Program-made: the position numbers and the translations under genes
NCBI RefSeq assembly: GCF_029227915.1
Contig: NC_079880.1
Span: 5,520,001-5,584,000 of the forward strand
DNA: 64,000 bases
Source of the DNA: Hydractinia symbiolongicarpus
Lineage: Eukaryota; Cnidaria; Hydrozoa; Anthoathecata; Hydractiniidae
Direction of reading: 5' to 3'
Shown: positions 25,101-37,916 of the stretch, one piece after another
How positions within the stretch are numbered: position 1 is the first letter of the stretch
Layout: every line of letters starts with the position of its first letter
The notes under the pieces: generated by a model
Databases searched by the model: none
What the model was told of the DNA's origin: nothing
The model's input: the letters and a program-made list of their open reading frames with translations, nothing else

Positions 25101-26912
25101 TCGTTCGGAAAATGAGTTTACTCCCTGGGTACGTTCTTTGTATACTTTTGACTATACGGGCCAAGCCGGGATTTACGGGAAATCGCGGGTTTTCGTTTGC
25201 CGGCGATTAAACTTCTTTTATTCAGCGTCTCATCAAAAATGAAAACATTTTTAAAAACTACAAGTCACATGCGTTTTAGTGGTGAAAAAATAATTTAAAA
25301 AATCGTTCGGGAAATGAGTTTACTCCCTGGGTACTTTCTTTGTATACTTTTGACTATACGGGCCAAGCCGGGATTTACGGGAAATCGCGGGTTTTCGTTT
25401 GCCGGCGATTAAACTTCTTTTATTCAGCGTCTCATCAAAAATGAAAACATTTTTAAAAACTACAAGTCTTATGCGTTTTAGTGGTGAAAAAATAATTTAA
25501 AAAGTCGTTCTGGAAATGAGTTTACTCACAGGGTACTTTCTTTGTATACATTCGACTATACGGGCCAAGCCCGGGATTTACGGGAAATTGCGGGTTTTCG
25601 TTTTCCGGCGATTAAACCTCTTTCATTAAGCGTCTCATTAAAAATGAAATTATTTTTGAAAACTACAAGTCTCATGCGTATTTGTGGTGAAAAAAAATTT
25701 AAAAAATCGTTCGGGAAATGAGTTTACTTCCTGGGTACTTTCTTTGTATACATTCGACTATACGGGCCAAGCCCCGGATTTACGGGAAAACGCGGGATTT
25801 CGTTTGCCGGCGATTAAACCTCTTTCATTAAGCGTCTCATCAAAAATGAAAACATTTTTAAAAACTACAAGTCTAATGCGTTTTAGTGGTGAAAAAATAA
25901 CTTATAAAATCGTTCGGGAAATGAGTTTACTCCCTGGGTAGTTTCTTTGTATACTTTTGACTATACGGGCCGAGTCCGGGATTTACGGGAAATCGCGGAT
26001 TTTGGTTTGCCGGCGATTAAACTTCTTTTATTCAGCGTTCCATCAAATCTGAAAATATTTCTGAAAACTACAATTCTCATGCGTTTAGTGGTAAAAAAAT
26101 AATATGAAAAATCTTTCGGGAAATGAGTTTACTCCCTGGGTACTTTCTTTGTATACTTTTGACTATACGGGCCAAGCCCGGGATTTACGGGAAATCGCGG
26201 GTTTTTGCTTGCCGGCGATTAAACTTCTTTTATTCAGCGTCTCATCAAAAATTAAAACATTTTTGAAAACTACAAGTCACATGCGTTTTAGTGGTGAAAA
26301 AATAATTTAAAAAATCGTTCGGGAAATGAGTTTACTCCCTGGGTACTTTCTTTGTATACTTTTGACTATACGGGCCAAGTCGGGATTTACGGGAAATCGC
26401 GGGTTTTCGTTTGCCGGCGATTAAACTTCTTTTATTCAGCGTCTCATCAAAAATGAAAACATTTTTGAAAACTACAAGTCTCATGCGTTTTAGTGGTGAA
26501 AAAATAATTTAAAAAATCGTTCGGGAAATGTGTTTACTCCCTGGGTACTTTCTTTGTATACTTTTGACTATACGGACCGAGTTCGGGATTTACGGGAAAT
26601 CGCGGGTTTTCGTTTGCAGGCGATTAAACTTCTTTTATTCAGCGTCTCATCAAAAATGACAACATTTTTAAAAACTACAAGTCTTATGCGTTTTAGTGGT
26701 GAAAAAAAAATTCAAAAAATCGTTCTGGAAATGAGTTTACTCCCTGGGTACTTTCTTTGTACACTTTTGACTCTACGGGCCGAGTCCGGGATTTAGGGAA
26801 ATCGCAGGTTTTCGTTTGCCGGCGATTAAACTGCTTTTATTCAGCGTCTAATCAAAAATGAAAACATTTTTAAAAACTACAAGTCTCATGCGTTTTAGTG
26901 GTGAAAAAATAA
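21628..26912 (+). repeat. Higher-order repeat, 2630-bp period (thirteen units), two copies
   Basis: About 21628-24282 matches about 24258-26912 in direct tandem. Marks at exactly +2630 include the TTTGAAAAATCGTTTGGG unit, ATTAAAAATGACAAC, TACGTTCTTTG, CGTATTTGTGGTG, CTTCCTGGG and GGGAAATGTGTTT. One substitution was seen (T at 23010, A at 25640). The block takes in the end of the 810-bp array, so it formed after it. Confidence 0.92.
24486..24687 (+). repeat. Unit type P (CCCATCAAATATG variant, 202 bp)
   Basis: Example of the most divergent common type. It has GCGTCCCATC where most units have GCGTCTCATC, AAATATGAAAATATTT in place of the usual inverted repeat, and an end reading GTTTAGTGGTAAAA before ATAAAAAATCG. 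The core usually reads CGGATTTTCG. A one-base loss in the TTTTAG run makes it 202 bp. The type occurs from about 0.5 kb to 63.5 kb, so it is old within the array. Confidence 0.85.
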
Positions 26913-28427
26913 TTTAAAAAATCGTTCGGAAAATGAGTTTACTCCCTGGGTACGTTCTTTGTATACTTTTGACTATACGGGCCAAGCCGGGATTTACGGG
27001 AAATCGCGGGTTTTCGTTTGCCGGCGATTAAACTTCTTTTATTCAGCGTCTCATCAAAAATGAAAACATTTTTAAAAACTACAAGTCACATGCGTTTTAG
27101 TGGTGAAAAAATAATTTAAAAAATCGTTCGGGAAATGAGTTTACTCCCTGGGTACTTTCTTTGTATACTTTTGACTATACGGGCCAAGCCGGGATTTACG
27201 GGAAATCGCGGGTTTTCGTTTGCCGGCGATTAAACTTCTTTTATTCAGCGTCTCATCAAAAATGAAAACATTTTTAAAAACTACAAGTCTTATGCGTTTT
27301 AGTGGTGAAAAAATAATTTAAAAAGTCGTTCTGGAAATGAGTTTACTCACAGGGTACTTTCTTTGTATACATTCGACTATACGGGCCAAGCCCGGGATTT
27401 ACGGGAAATTGCGGGTTTTCGTTTTCCGGCGATTAAACCTCTTTCATTAAGCGTCTCATTAAAAATGAAATTATTTTTGAAAACTACAAGTCTCATGCGT
27501 ATTTGTGGTGAAAAAAAATTTAAAAAATCGTTCGGGAAATGAGTTTACTTCCTGGGTACTTTCTTTGTATACATTCGACTATACGGGCCAAGCCCCGGAT
27601 TTACGGGAAAACGCGGGATTTCGTTTGCCGGCGATTAAACCTCTTTCATTAAGCGTCTCATCAAAAATGAAAACATTTTTAAAAACTACAAGTCTAATGC
27701 GTTTTAGTGGTGAAAAAATAACTTATAAAATCGTTCGGGAAATGAGTTTACTCCCTGGGTAGTTTCTTTGTATACTTTTGACTATACGGGCCGAGTCCGG
27801 GATTTACGGGAAATCGCGGATTTTGGTTTGCCGGCGATTAAACTTCTTTTATTCAGCGTTCCATCAAATCTGAAAATATTTCTGAAAACTACAATTCTCA
27901 TGCGTTTAGTGGTAAAAAAATAATATGAAAAATCTTTCGGGAAATGAGTTTACTCCCTGGGTACTTTCTTTGTATACTTTTGACTATACGGGCCAAGCCC
28001 GGGATTTACGGGAAATCGCGGGTTTTTGCTTGCCGGCGATTAAACTTCTTTTATTCAGCGTCTCATCAAAAATTAAAACATTTTTGAAAACTACAAGTCA
28101 CATGCGTTTTAGTGGTGAAAAAATAATTTAAAAAATCGTTCGGGAAATGAGTTTACTCCCTGGGTACTTTCTTTGTATACTTTTGACTATACGGGCCAAG
28201 TCGGGATTTACGGGAAATCGCGGGTTTTCGTTTGCCGGCGATTAAACTTCTTTTATTCAGCGTCTCATCAAAAATGAAAACATTTTTGAAAACTACAAGT
28301 CTCATGCGTTTTAGTGGTGAAAAAATAATTTAAAAAATCGTTCGGGAAATGTGTTTACTCCCTGGGTACTTTCTTTGTATACTTTTGACTATACGGACCG
28401 AGTTCGGGATTTACGGGAAATCGCGGA
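25093..28427 (+). repeat. Third partial copy, 1821-bp period (nine units)
   Basis: About 25093-26606 matches about 26914-28427 at +1821. Marks are TACGTTCTTTG, CGTATTTGTGGTG, the P-like unit with CATCAAATCTGAAAATATTTCTG, and GGGAAATGTGTTT followed by TACGGACCGAGTTCGGG. The shorter period means four units of the 2630-bp repeat were skipped. The match ends where CGCGGATTTTCG replaces CGCGGGTTTTCG. Confidence 0.9.
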
Positions 28428-29917
28428 TTTTCGTTTGCCGGCAATTAAACTTCTTTTATTCAGCGTCCCATCAAATATGAAAATATTTTTGAAAACTACA
28501 AGTCACATGCGTTTTAGTGGTAAAAAAATAATATAAAAAATCGTTCGGGAAATGAGTTTACTCCCTGGGTACTTTCTTTGTATACATTTGACTATACGGG
28601 CCGAGTCCGGGATTTACGGGAAATCGCGGATTTTCGTTTGCCGGCGATTAAACTTTTTTTATTCAGCGTCTCATCAAAAATGAAAACATTTTTAAAAACT
28701 ACAAGTCACATGCGTTTTAGTGGTGAAAAAATAATTTAAAAAATCGTTCGGGAAATGAGTTTACTCCCTGGGTACTTTCTTTGTATACTTTTGACTATAC
28801 GGGCCAAGCCGGGATTTACGGGAAATCGCGGGTTTTCGTTTGCCGGCGATTAAACTTCTTTTATTCAGCGTCTCATCAAAAATAAAAACATTTTTAAAAA
28901 CTACAAGTCTTATGCGTTTTAGTGGTGAAAAAATAATTTAAAAAGTCGTTCTGGAAATGAGTTTACTCACAGGGTACTTTCTTTGTATACATTCGACTAT
29001 ACGGGCCAAGCCCGGGATTTACGGGAAATTGCGGGTTTTCGTTTTCCGGCGATTAAACCTCTTTCATTAAGCGTCTCATTAAAAATGAAATTATTTTTGA
29101 AAACTACAAGTCTCATGCGTATTTGTGGTGAAAAAAAAATTTAAAAAATCGTTCGGGAAATGAGTTTACTTCCTGGGTACTTTCTTTGTATACATTCGAC
29201 TATACGGGCCAAGCCCCGGATTTACGGGAAAACGCGGGATTTCGTTTGCCGGCGATTAAACCTCTTTCATTAAGCGTCTCATCAAAAATGAAAACATTTT
29301 TAAAAACTACAAGTCTAATGCGTTTTAGTGGTGAAAAAATAACTTATAAAATCGTTCGGGAAATGAGTTTACTCCCTGGGTAGTTTCTTTGTATACTTTT
29401 GACTATAAGGGCCGAGTCCAGGATTTACGGGAAATCGCGGATTTTGGTTTGCCGGCGATTAAACTTCTTTTATTCAGCGTCCCATCAAATATGAAAATAT
29501 TTTTGAAAACTACAAGTCACATGCGTTTTAGTGGTAAAAAAATAATATAAAAAATAGTTCGGGAAATGAGTTTACTCCCTGGGTACTTTCTTTGTATACT
29601 TTTGACTATACGGGCCAAGCCCGGGATTTACGGGAAATCGCGGGTTTTTGTTTGTCGGCGATTAAACTTCTTTTATTCAGCGTCTCATCAAAAATGAAAA
29701 CATTTTTGAAAACTACAAGTCTCATGCGTTTTAGTGGTGAAAAAATAATTTAAAAACTCGTTCGGGAAATGTGTTTACTCCCTGGGTACTTTCTTTGTAT
29801 ACTTTTGACTATACGGACCGAGTTCGGGATTTACGGGAAATCGCGGATTTTCGTTTGCCGGCGATTAAACTTCTTTTATTCAGCGTCCCATCAAATATGA
29901 AAATATTTTTGAAAACT
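28428..29917 (+). repeat. Mosaic junction stretch with 1620- and 1420-bp offsets
   Basis: About 28740-29400 resembles 27120-27780 (offset about 1620). About 29760-29917 resembles 28340-28500 (offset 1420), including GGGAAATGTGTTT and TACGGACCGAGTTCGGG. This stretch holds the last S-type units and joins the left and right compositional halves of the window. Confidence 0.7.
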
Positions 29918-30363
29918 ACAAGTCACATGCGTTTTAGTGGTAAAAAAATAATATAAAAAATCGTTCGGGAAATGAGTTTACTCCCTGGGTACTTTCTTTG
30001 TATACTTTTGACTATACGGGCCAAGCCCGGGATTTACAGGAAATCGCGGGTTTTTGTTTGTCGGCGATTAAACTTCTTTTATTCAGCGTCTCATCAAAAA
30101 TGAAAACATTTTTAAAAACTACAAGTCTTATGCGTTTTAGTGGTGAAAAATTAATTTAAAAAATCGTTCTGGAAATGAGTTTACTCCCTGGGTACTTTCT
30201 TTGTATACTTTTGACTATACGGGCCGAGTCCGGGATTTAGGGAAATCGCAGGTTTTCGTTTGCCGGCGATTAAACTGCTTTTATTCAGCGTCTCATCAAA
30301 AAGGAAAACATTTTTAAAAACTACAAGTCTCATGCGTTTTAGTGGTGAAAAAATAATTTAAAA

Positions 30364-31579
30364 AATCGTTCGGAAAATGAGTTTACTCCCTGGGTACTTT
30401 CTTTGTATACATTCGACTATACGTGCCAAGCCCGGGATTTACGGGAAATCGCGGGTTTTCGTTTGCCGGCGATTAAACTTCTTTTATTAAGCGTCTCATC
30501 AAAAATGAAAACATTTTTGAAAACTACAAGTCTCATGCGTTTTAGTGGTGAAAAAATAATTTAAAAAATCGTTCTGGAAATGAGTTTACTCCCTGGGTAC
30601 TTTCTTTGTATACTTTTGACTATACGGGCCAAGCCGGGATTTACGGGAAATCGCGGGTTTTCGTTTGCCGGCGATTAAACTTCTTTTATTCAGCGTCTCA
30701 TCAAAAATGAAAACATTTTTAAAAACTACAAGTCTTATGCGTTTTAGTGGTGAAAAAATAATTTAAAAAATCGTTCTGGAAATGAGTTTACTCACATGGT
30801 ACTTTCTTTGTGTACATTCGACTATACGGGCCAAGCCCGGGATTTACGGGAAATCGCGGGTTTTCGTTTTCCGGCGATTAAACCTCTTTCATTAAGCGTC
30901 TCATCAAAAATGGAAACATTTTTAAAAACTACAAGTCTTATGCGTTTTAGTGGTGAAAAAATAATTTAAAAAATCGTTCTGGAAATGAGTTTACTCACAG
31001 GGTACTTTCTTTGTATACATGCGACTATACGTGCCAAGCCCGGGATTTACGGGAAATCGCGGGTTTTCGTTTGCCGGCGATTAAACTTCTTTTATTAAGC
31101 GTCTCATCAAAAATGAAAACATTTTTGAAAACTACAAGTCTCATGCGTTTTAGTGGTGAAAAAATAATTTAAAAAATCGTTCTGGAAATGAGCTTACTCC
31201 CTGGGTACTTTCTTTGTATACTTTTGACTATACGGGCCAAGCCGGGATTTACGGGAAATCGCGGGTTTTCGTTTGCCGGCGATTAAACTTCTTTTATTCA
31301 GCGTCTCATCAAAAATGAAAACATTTTTAAAAACTACAAGTCTTATGCGTTTTAGTGGTGAAAAAATAATTTAAAAAATCGTTCTGGAAATGAGTTTACT
31401 CACATGGTACTTTCTTTGTGTACATTCGAATATACGGGCCAAGCCCGGGATTTACGGGAAATCGCGGGTTTTCGTTTTCCGGCGATTAAACCTCTTTCAT
31501 TAAGCGTCTCATCAAAAATGGAAACATTTTTAAAAACTACAAGTCTTATGCGTTTTAGTGGTGAAAAAATAATTTAAAA
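30364..31579 (+). repeat. Three-unit repeat, 608-bp period, nested in the 1824-bp repeat
   Basis: Copies are about 30364-30971 and 30972-31579, with TCACATGG at 30793 and 31401. The first starts with a TACATTCGAC unit and the second with a TACATGCGAC unit. The same doublet recurs 1824 bp downstream, so the 608-bp duplication came first and was then carried in the larger one. Confidence 0.85.
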
Positions 31580-33194
31580 AATCGTTCTGGAAATGAGTTT
31601 ACTCACAGGGTACTTTCTTTGTATACATGCGACTATACGTGCCAAGCCCGGGATTTACGGGAAATCGCGGGTTTTCGTTTGCCGGCGATTAAACTGGTTT
31701 TATTCAGCGTCTCATCAAAAATGAACACATTCTTGAAAACTACAAGTCACATGCGTTTTAGTGGTAAAAAAATAATATAAAAAATCGTTCGGGAAATGAG
31801 TTTACTCCCTGGGTACTTTCTTTGTATACTTTTGACTATACGGGCCAAGCCCGGGATTTACGGGAAATCGCGGGTTTTTGTTTGTCGGCGATTAAACTTC
31901 TTTTATTCAGCGTCTCATCAAAAATGAAAACATTTTTAAAAACTACAAGTCTTATGCGTTTTAGTGGTGAAAAAATAATTTAAAAAATCGTTCTGGAAAT
32001 GAGTTTACTCCCTGGGTACTTTCTTTGTATACTTTTGACTATACGGGCCGAGTCCGGGATTTAGGGAAATCGCAGGTTTTCGTTTGCCGGCGATTAAACT
32101 GCTTTTATTCAGCGTCTCATCAAAAATGAAAACATTTTTAAAAACTACAAGTCTCATGCGTTTTAGTGGTGAAAAAATAATTTAAAAAATCGTTCGGAAA
32201 ATGAGTTTACTCCCTGGGTACTTTCTTTGTATACATTCGACTATACGTGCCAAGCCCGGGATTTACGGGAAATCGCGGGTTTTCGTTTGCCGGCGATTAA
32301 ACTTCTTTTATTAAGCGTCTCATCAAAAATGAAAACATTTTTGAAAACTACAAGTCTCATGCGTTTTAGTGGTGAAAAAATAATTTAAAAAATCGTTCTG
32401 GAAATGAGTTTACTCCCTGGGTACTTTCTTTGTATACTTTTGACTATACGGGCCAAGCCGGGATTTACGGGAAATCGCGGGTTTTCGTTTGCCGGCGATT
32501 AAACTTCTTTTATTCAGCGTCTCATCAAAAATGAAAACATTTTTAAAAACTACAAGTCTTATGCGTTTTAGTGGTGAAAAAATAATTTAAAAAATCGTTC
32601 TGGAAATGAGTTTACTCACATGGTACTTTCTTTGTGTACATTCGACTATACGGGCCAAGCCCGGGATTTACGGGAAATCGCGGGTTTTCGTTTTCCGGCG
32701 ATTAAACCTCTTTCATTAAGCGTCTCATCAAAAATGGAAACATTTTTAAAAACTACAAGTCTTATGCGTTTTAGTGGTGAAAAAATAATTTAAAAAATCG
32801 TTCTGGAAATGAGTTTACTCACAGGGTACTTTCTTTGTATACATGCGACTATACGTGCCAAGCCCGGGATTTACGGGAAATCGCGGGTTTTCGTTTGCCG
32901 GCGATTAAACTTCTTTTATTAAGCGTCTCATCAAAAATGAAAACATTTTTGAAAACTACAAGTCTCATGCGTTTTAGTGGTGAAAAAATAATTTAAAAAA
33001 TCGTTCTGGAAATGAGTTTACTCCCTGGGTACTTTCTTTGTATACTTTTGACTATACGGGCCAAGCCGGGATTTACGGGAAATCGCGGGTTTTCGTTTGC
33101 CGGCGATTAAACTTCTTTTATTCAGCGTCTCATCAAAAATGAAAACATTTTTAAAAACTACAAGTCTTATGCGTTTTAGTGGTGAAAAAATAAT

Positions 33195-33397
33195 TTAAAA
33201 AATCGTTCTGGAAATGAGTTTACTCACATGGTACTTTCTTTGTGTACATTCGACTATACGGGCCAAGCCCGGGATTTACGGGAAATCGCGGGTTTTCGTT
33301 TTCCGGCGATTAAACCTCTTTCATTAAGCGTCTCATCAAAAATGGAAACATTTTTAAAAACTACAAGTCTTATGCGTTTTAGTGGTGAAAAAATAAT
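33195..33397 (+). repeat. Unit type F (TTTTCCGGCG / ATGGAAAC variant)
   Basis: Example of a type marked by TCACATGG or TCACAGGG near unit position 30, TTTGTGTACATTCGAC, TTTTCCGGCG, CATTAAGCG and ATGGAAACATTTTT. The last change alters the hairpin spacer (AAAA to GAAA) and leaves both arms intact. The ATGGAAAC form is present from about 30.9 kb to 61.5 kb. It is nearly always followed by a type G unit. Confidence 0.8.
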
Positions 33398-33869
33398 TTA
33401 AAAAATCGTTCTGGAAATGAGTTTACTCACAGGGTACTTTCTTTGTATACATGCGACTATACGTGCCAAGCCCGGGATTTACGGGAAATCGCGGGTTTTC
33501 GTTTGCCGGCGATTAAACTGGTTTTATTCAGCGTCTCATCAAAAATGAACACATTCTTGAAAACTACAAGTCACATGCGTTTTAGTGGTAAAAAAATAAT
33601 ATAAAAAATCGTTCGGGAAATGAGTTTACTCCCTGGGTACTTTCTTTGTATACTTTTGACTATACGGGCCAAGCCCGGGATTTACGGGAAATCGCGGGTT
33701 TTTGTTTGTCGGCGATTAAACTTCTTTTATTCAGCGTCTCATCAAAAATGAAAACATTTTTAAAAACTACAAGTCTTATGCGTTTTAGTGGTGAAAAAAT
33801 AATTTAAAAAATCGTTCTGGAAATGAGTTTACTCCCTGGGTACTTTCTTTGTATACTTTTGACTATACG

Positions 33870-34660
33870 GGCCGAGTCCGGGATTTAGGGAAATCGCAGG
33901 TTTTCGTTTGCCGGCGATTAAACTGCTTTTATTCAGCGTCTCATCAAAAATGAAAACATTTTTAAAAACTACAAGTCTCATGCGTTTTAGTGGTGAAAAA
34001 ATAATTTAAAAAATCGTTCGGAAAATGAGTTTACTCCCTGGGTACTTTCTTTGTATACATTCGACTATACGTGCCAAGCCCGGGATTTACGGGAAATCGC
34101 GGGTTTTCGTTTGCCGGCAATTAAACTTCTTTTATTCAGCGTCTCATCAAAAATGAAAACATTTTTGAAAACTACAAGTCTCATGCGTTTTAGTGGTGAA
34201 AAAATAATTCAAAAAATCGTTCGGGAAATGAGTTTACTCCCTGGGTACTTTCTTTGTATACTTTTGACTATACGGGCCGAGTCCGGGATTTAGGGAAATC
34301 GCAGGTTTTCGTTTGCCGGCGATTAAACTGCTTTTATTCAGCGTCTCATCAAAAATGAAAACATTTTTAAAAACTACAAGTCTCATGCGTTTTAGTGGTG
34401 AAAAAATAATTTAAAAAATCGTTCGGAAAATGAGTTTACTCCCTGGGTACTTTCTTTGTATACATTCGACTATACGTGCCAAGCCCGGGATTTACGGGAA
34501 ATCGCGGGTTTTCGTTTGCCGGCAATTAAACTTCTTTTATTCAGCGTCTCATCAAAAATGAAAACATTTTTGAAAACTACAAGTCTCATGCGTTTTAGTG
34601 GTGAAAAAATAATTCAAAAAATCGTTCGGGAAATGAGTTTACTCCCTGGGTACTTTCTTT
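33870..34660 (+). repeat. Two-unit duplication, 405-bp period
   Basis: An L-type unit followed by a TACATTCGACTATACGTGCC unit with GCCGGCAATT is present twice. GCCGAGTCCGGG is at 33871 and 34276. Both copies end in AATAATTCAAAAAATCG, a change of the phase point shared with the copies near 38870 and 41300. Confidence 0.85.
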
Positions 34661-36059
34661 GTATACATTCGACTATACGGGCCAAGCCCGGGATTTACGG
34701 GAAATCGCGGGTTTTCGTTTTCCGGCGAATAAACTTCTTTTATTCAGCGTCTCATCAAAAATGAAAACATTTTTGAAAACTACAAGTCTCATGCGTTTTA
34801 GTGGTGAAAAAATAATTTAAAAAATCGTTCGGGAAATGTGTTTACTCCCTGGGTACTTTCTTTGTATACTTTTGACTATACGGACCGAGTTCGGGATTTA
34901 CGGGAAATCGCGGATTTTCGTTTGCCGGCGATTAAACTTCTTTTATTCAGCGTCCCATCAAATATGAAAATATTTTTGAAAACTACAAGTCACATGCGTT
35001 TTAGTGGTAAAAAAATAATATAAAAAATCGTTCGGGAAATGAGTTTACTCCCTGGGTACTTTCTTTGTATACTTTTGACTATACGGGCCAAGCCCGGGAT
35101 TTACGGGAAATCGCGGGTTTTTGTTTGTCGGCGATTAAACTTCTTTTATTCAGCGTCTCATCAAAAATGAAAACATTTTTAAAAACTACAAGTCTTATGC
35201 GTTTTAGTGGTGAAAAAATAATTTAAAAAATCGTTCTGGAAATGAGTTTACTCCCTGGGTACTTTCTTTGTATACTTTTGACTATACGGGCCGAGTCCGG
35301 GATTTAGGGAAATCGCAGGTTTTCGTTTGCCGCCGATTAAACTGCTTTTATTCAGCGTCTCATCAAAAATGAAAACATTTTTAAAAACTACAAGTCTCAT
35401 GCGTTTTAGTGGTGAAAAAATAATTTAAAAAATCGTTCGGAAAATGAGTTTACTCCCTGGGTACTTTCTTTGTATACATTCGACTATACGTGCCAAGCCC
35501 GGGATTTACGGGAAATCGCGGGTTTTCGTTTGCCGGCGATTAAACTTCTTTTATTCAGCGTCTCATCAAAAATGAAAACATTTTTGAAAACTACAAGTCT
35601 CATGCGTTTTAGTGGTGAAAAAATAATTTAAAAAATCGTTCTGGAAATGAGTTTACTCCCTGGGTACTTTCTTTGTATACTTTTGACTATACGGGCCAAG
35701 CCGGGATTTACGGGAAATCGCGGGTTTTCGTTTGCCGGCGATTAAACTTCTTTTATTCAGCGTCTCATCAAGAATGAAAACATTTTTAAAAACTACAAGT
35801 CTTATGCGTTTTAGTGGTGAAAAAATAATTTAAAAAATCGTTCTGGAAATGAGTTTACTCACAGGGTACTTTCTTTGTGTACATTCGACTATACGGGCCA
35901 AGCCCGGGATTTACGGGAAATCGCGGGTTTTCGTTTTCCGGCGATTAAACCTCTTTCATTAAGCGTCTCATCAAAAATGGAAACATTTTTAAAAACTACA
36001 AGTCTTATGCGTTTTAGTGGTGAAAAAATAATTTAAAAAATCGTTCTGGAAATGAGTTT

Positions 36060-37916
36060 ACTCACAGGGTACTTTCTTTGTATACATGCGACTATACGTG
36101 CCAAGCCCGGGATTTATGGGAAATCGCGGGTTTTCGTTTGCCGGCGATTAAACTTCTTTTATTCAGCGTCTCATCAAAAATGAAAACATTTTTGAAAACT
36201 ACAAGTCTCATGCGTTTTAGTGGTGAAAAAATAATTTAAAAAATCGTTCTGGAAATGAGTTTACTCACAGGGTACTTTCTTTGTATACATGCGACTATAC
36301 GTGCCAAGCCCGGGATTTATGGGAAATCGCGGGTTTTCGTTTGCCGGCGATTAAACTGGTTTTATTCAGCGTCTCATCAAAAATGAAAACATTCTTGAAA
36401 ACTACAAGTCTCATGCGTTTTAGTGGTGAAAAAATAATTTAAAAAATCGTTCGGAAAATGAGTTTACTCCCTGGGTACTTTCTTTGTATACATTCGACTA
36501 TACGTGCCAAGCCCGGGATTTACGGGAAATCGCGGGTTTTCGTTTGCCGGCGATTAAACTTCTTTTATTCAGCGTCTCATCAAAAATGAAAACATTTTTG
36601 AAAACTACAAGTCTCATGCGTTTTAGTGGTGAAAAAATAATTTAAAAAATCGTTCTGGAAATGAGTTTACTCCCTGGGTACTTTCTTTGTATACTTTTGA
36701 CTATACGGGCCGAGTCCGGGATTTAGGGAAATCGCAGGTTTTCGTTTGCCGGCGATTAAACTGCTTTTATTCAGCGTCTCATCAAAAAGGAAAAAATTTT
36801 TAAAAACTACAAGTCTCTTGCGTTTTAGTGGTTAAAATATAATTTAAAAAATCGTTCGGAAAATGAGTTTACTCCCTGGGTACTTTCTTTGTATACATTC
36901 GACTATACGTGCCAAGCCCGGGATTTACGGGAAATCGCGGGTTTTCGTTTGCCGGCGATTAAACTTCTTTTATTAAGCGTCTCATCAAAAATGAAAACAT
37001 TTTTGAAAACTACAAGTCTCATGCGTTTTAGTGGTGAAAAAATAATTTAAAAAATCGTTCTGGAAATGAGTTTACTCCCTGGGTACTTTCTTTGTATACT
37101 TTTGACTATACGGGCCAAGCCGGGATTTACGGGAAATCGCGGGTTTTCGTTTGCCGGCGATTAAACTTCTTTTATTCAGCGTCTCATCAAAAATGAAAAC
37201 ATTTTTAAAAACTACAAGTCTTATGCGTTTTAGTGGTGAAAAAATAATTTAAAAAATCGTTCTGGAAATGAGTTTACTCACATGGTACTTTCTTTGTGTA
37301 CATTCGACTATACGGGCCAAGCCCGGGATTTACGGGAAATCGCGGGTTTTCGTTTTCCGGCGATTAAACCTCTTTCATTAAGCGTCTCATCAAAAATGGA
37401 AACATTTTTAAAAACTACAAGTCTCATGCGTTTTAGTGGTGAAAAAATAATTTAAAAAATCGTTCTGGAAATGAGTTTACTCACAGGGTACTTTCTTTGT
37501 ATACATGCGACTATACGTGCCAAGCCCGGGATTTACGGGAAATCGCGGGTTTTCGTTTGCCGGCGATTAAACTGGTTTTATTCAGCGTCTCATCAAAAAT
37601 GAACACATTCTTGAAAACTACAAGTCACATGCGTTTTAGTGGTAAAAAAAAAATATAAAAAATCGTTCGGGAAATGAGTTTACTCCCTGGGTACTTTCTT
37701 TGTATACTTTTGACTATACGGGCCAAGCCCGGGATTTACGGGAAATCGCGGGTTTTTGTTTGTCGGCGATTAAACTTCTTTTATTCAGCGTCTCATCAAA
37801 AATGAAAACATTTTTAAAAACTACAAGTCTTATGCGTTTTAGTGGTGAAAAAATAATTTAAAAAATCGTTCTGGAAATGAGTTTACTCCCTGGGTACTTT
37901 CTTTGTATACTTTTGA
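36060..37916 (+). repeat. Mosaic stretch assembled from 30-34 kb blocks
   Basis: About 36660-37380 matches 30174-30894 at +6486 and shares the rare CATCAAAAAGGAAA. From about 37230 the sequence instead follows 33176 onward at +4054, including AATGAACACATTCTTG. Near 36110 and 36313 two adjacent units share GATTTATGGG, a single-unit duplication. Confidence 0.75.

Larger units (their letters stand above)
29917..34118 (+). repeat. Higher-order repeat, 1824-bp period (nine units), ~2.3 copies
   Basis: Copies start at about 29917, 31741 and 33565. TCACATGG occurs at 30793 and 31401, and again exactly 1824 bp later at 32617 and 33225. AATGAACACATTCTTG closes each copy (about 31720 and 33544). The third copy diverges at about 34118, where GCCGGCAATT and TTATTCAGCG replace GCCGGCGATT and TTATTAAGCG. 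Confidence 0.9.
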
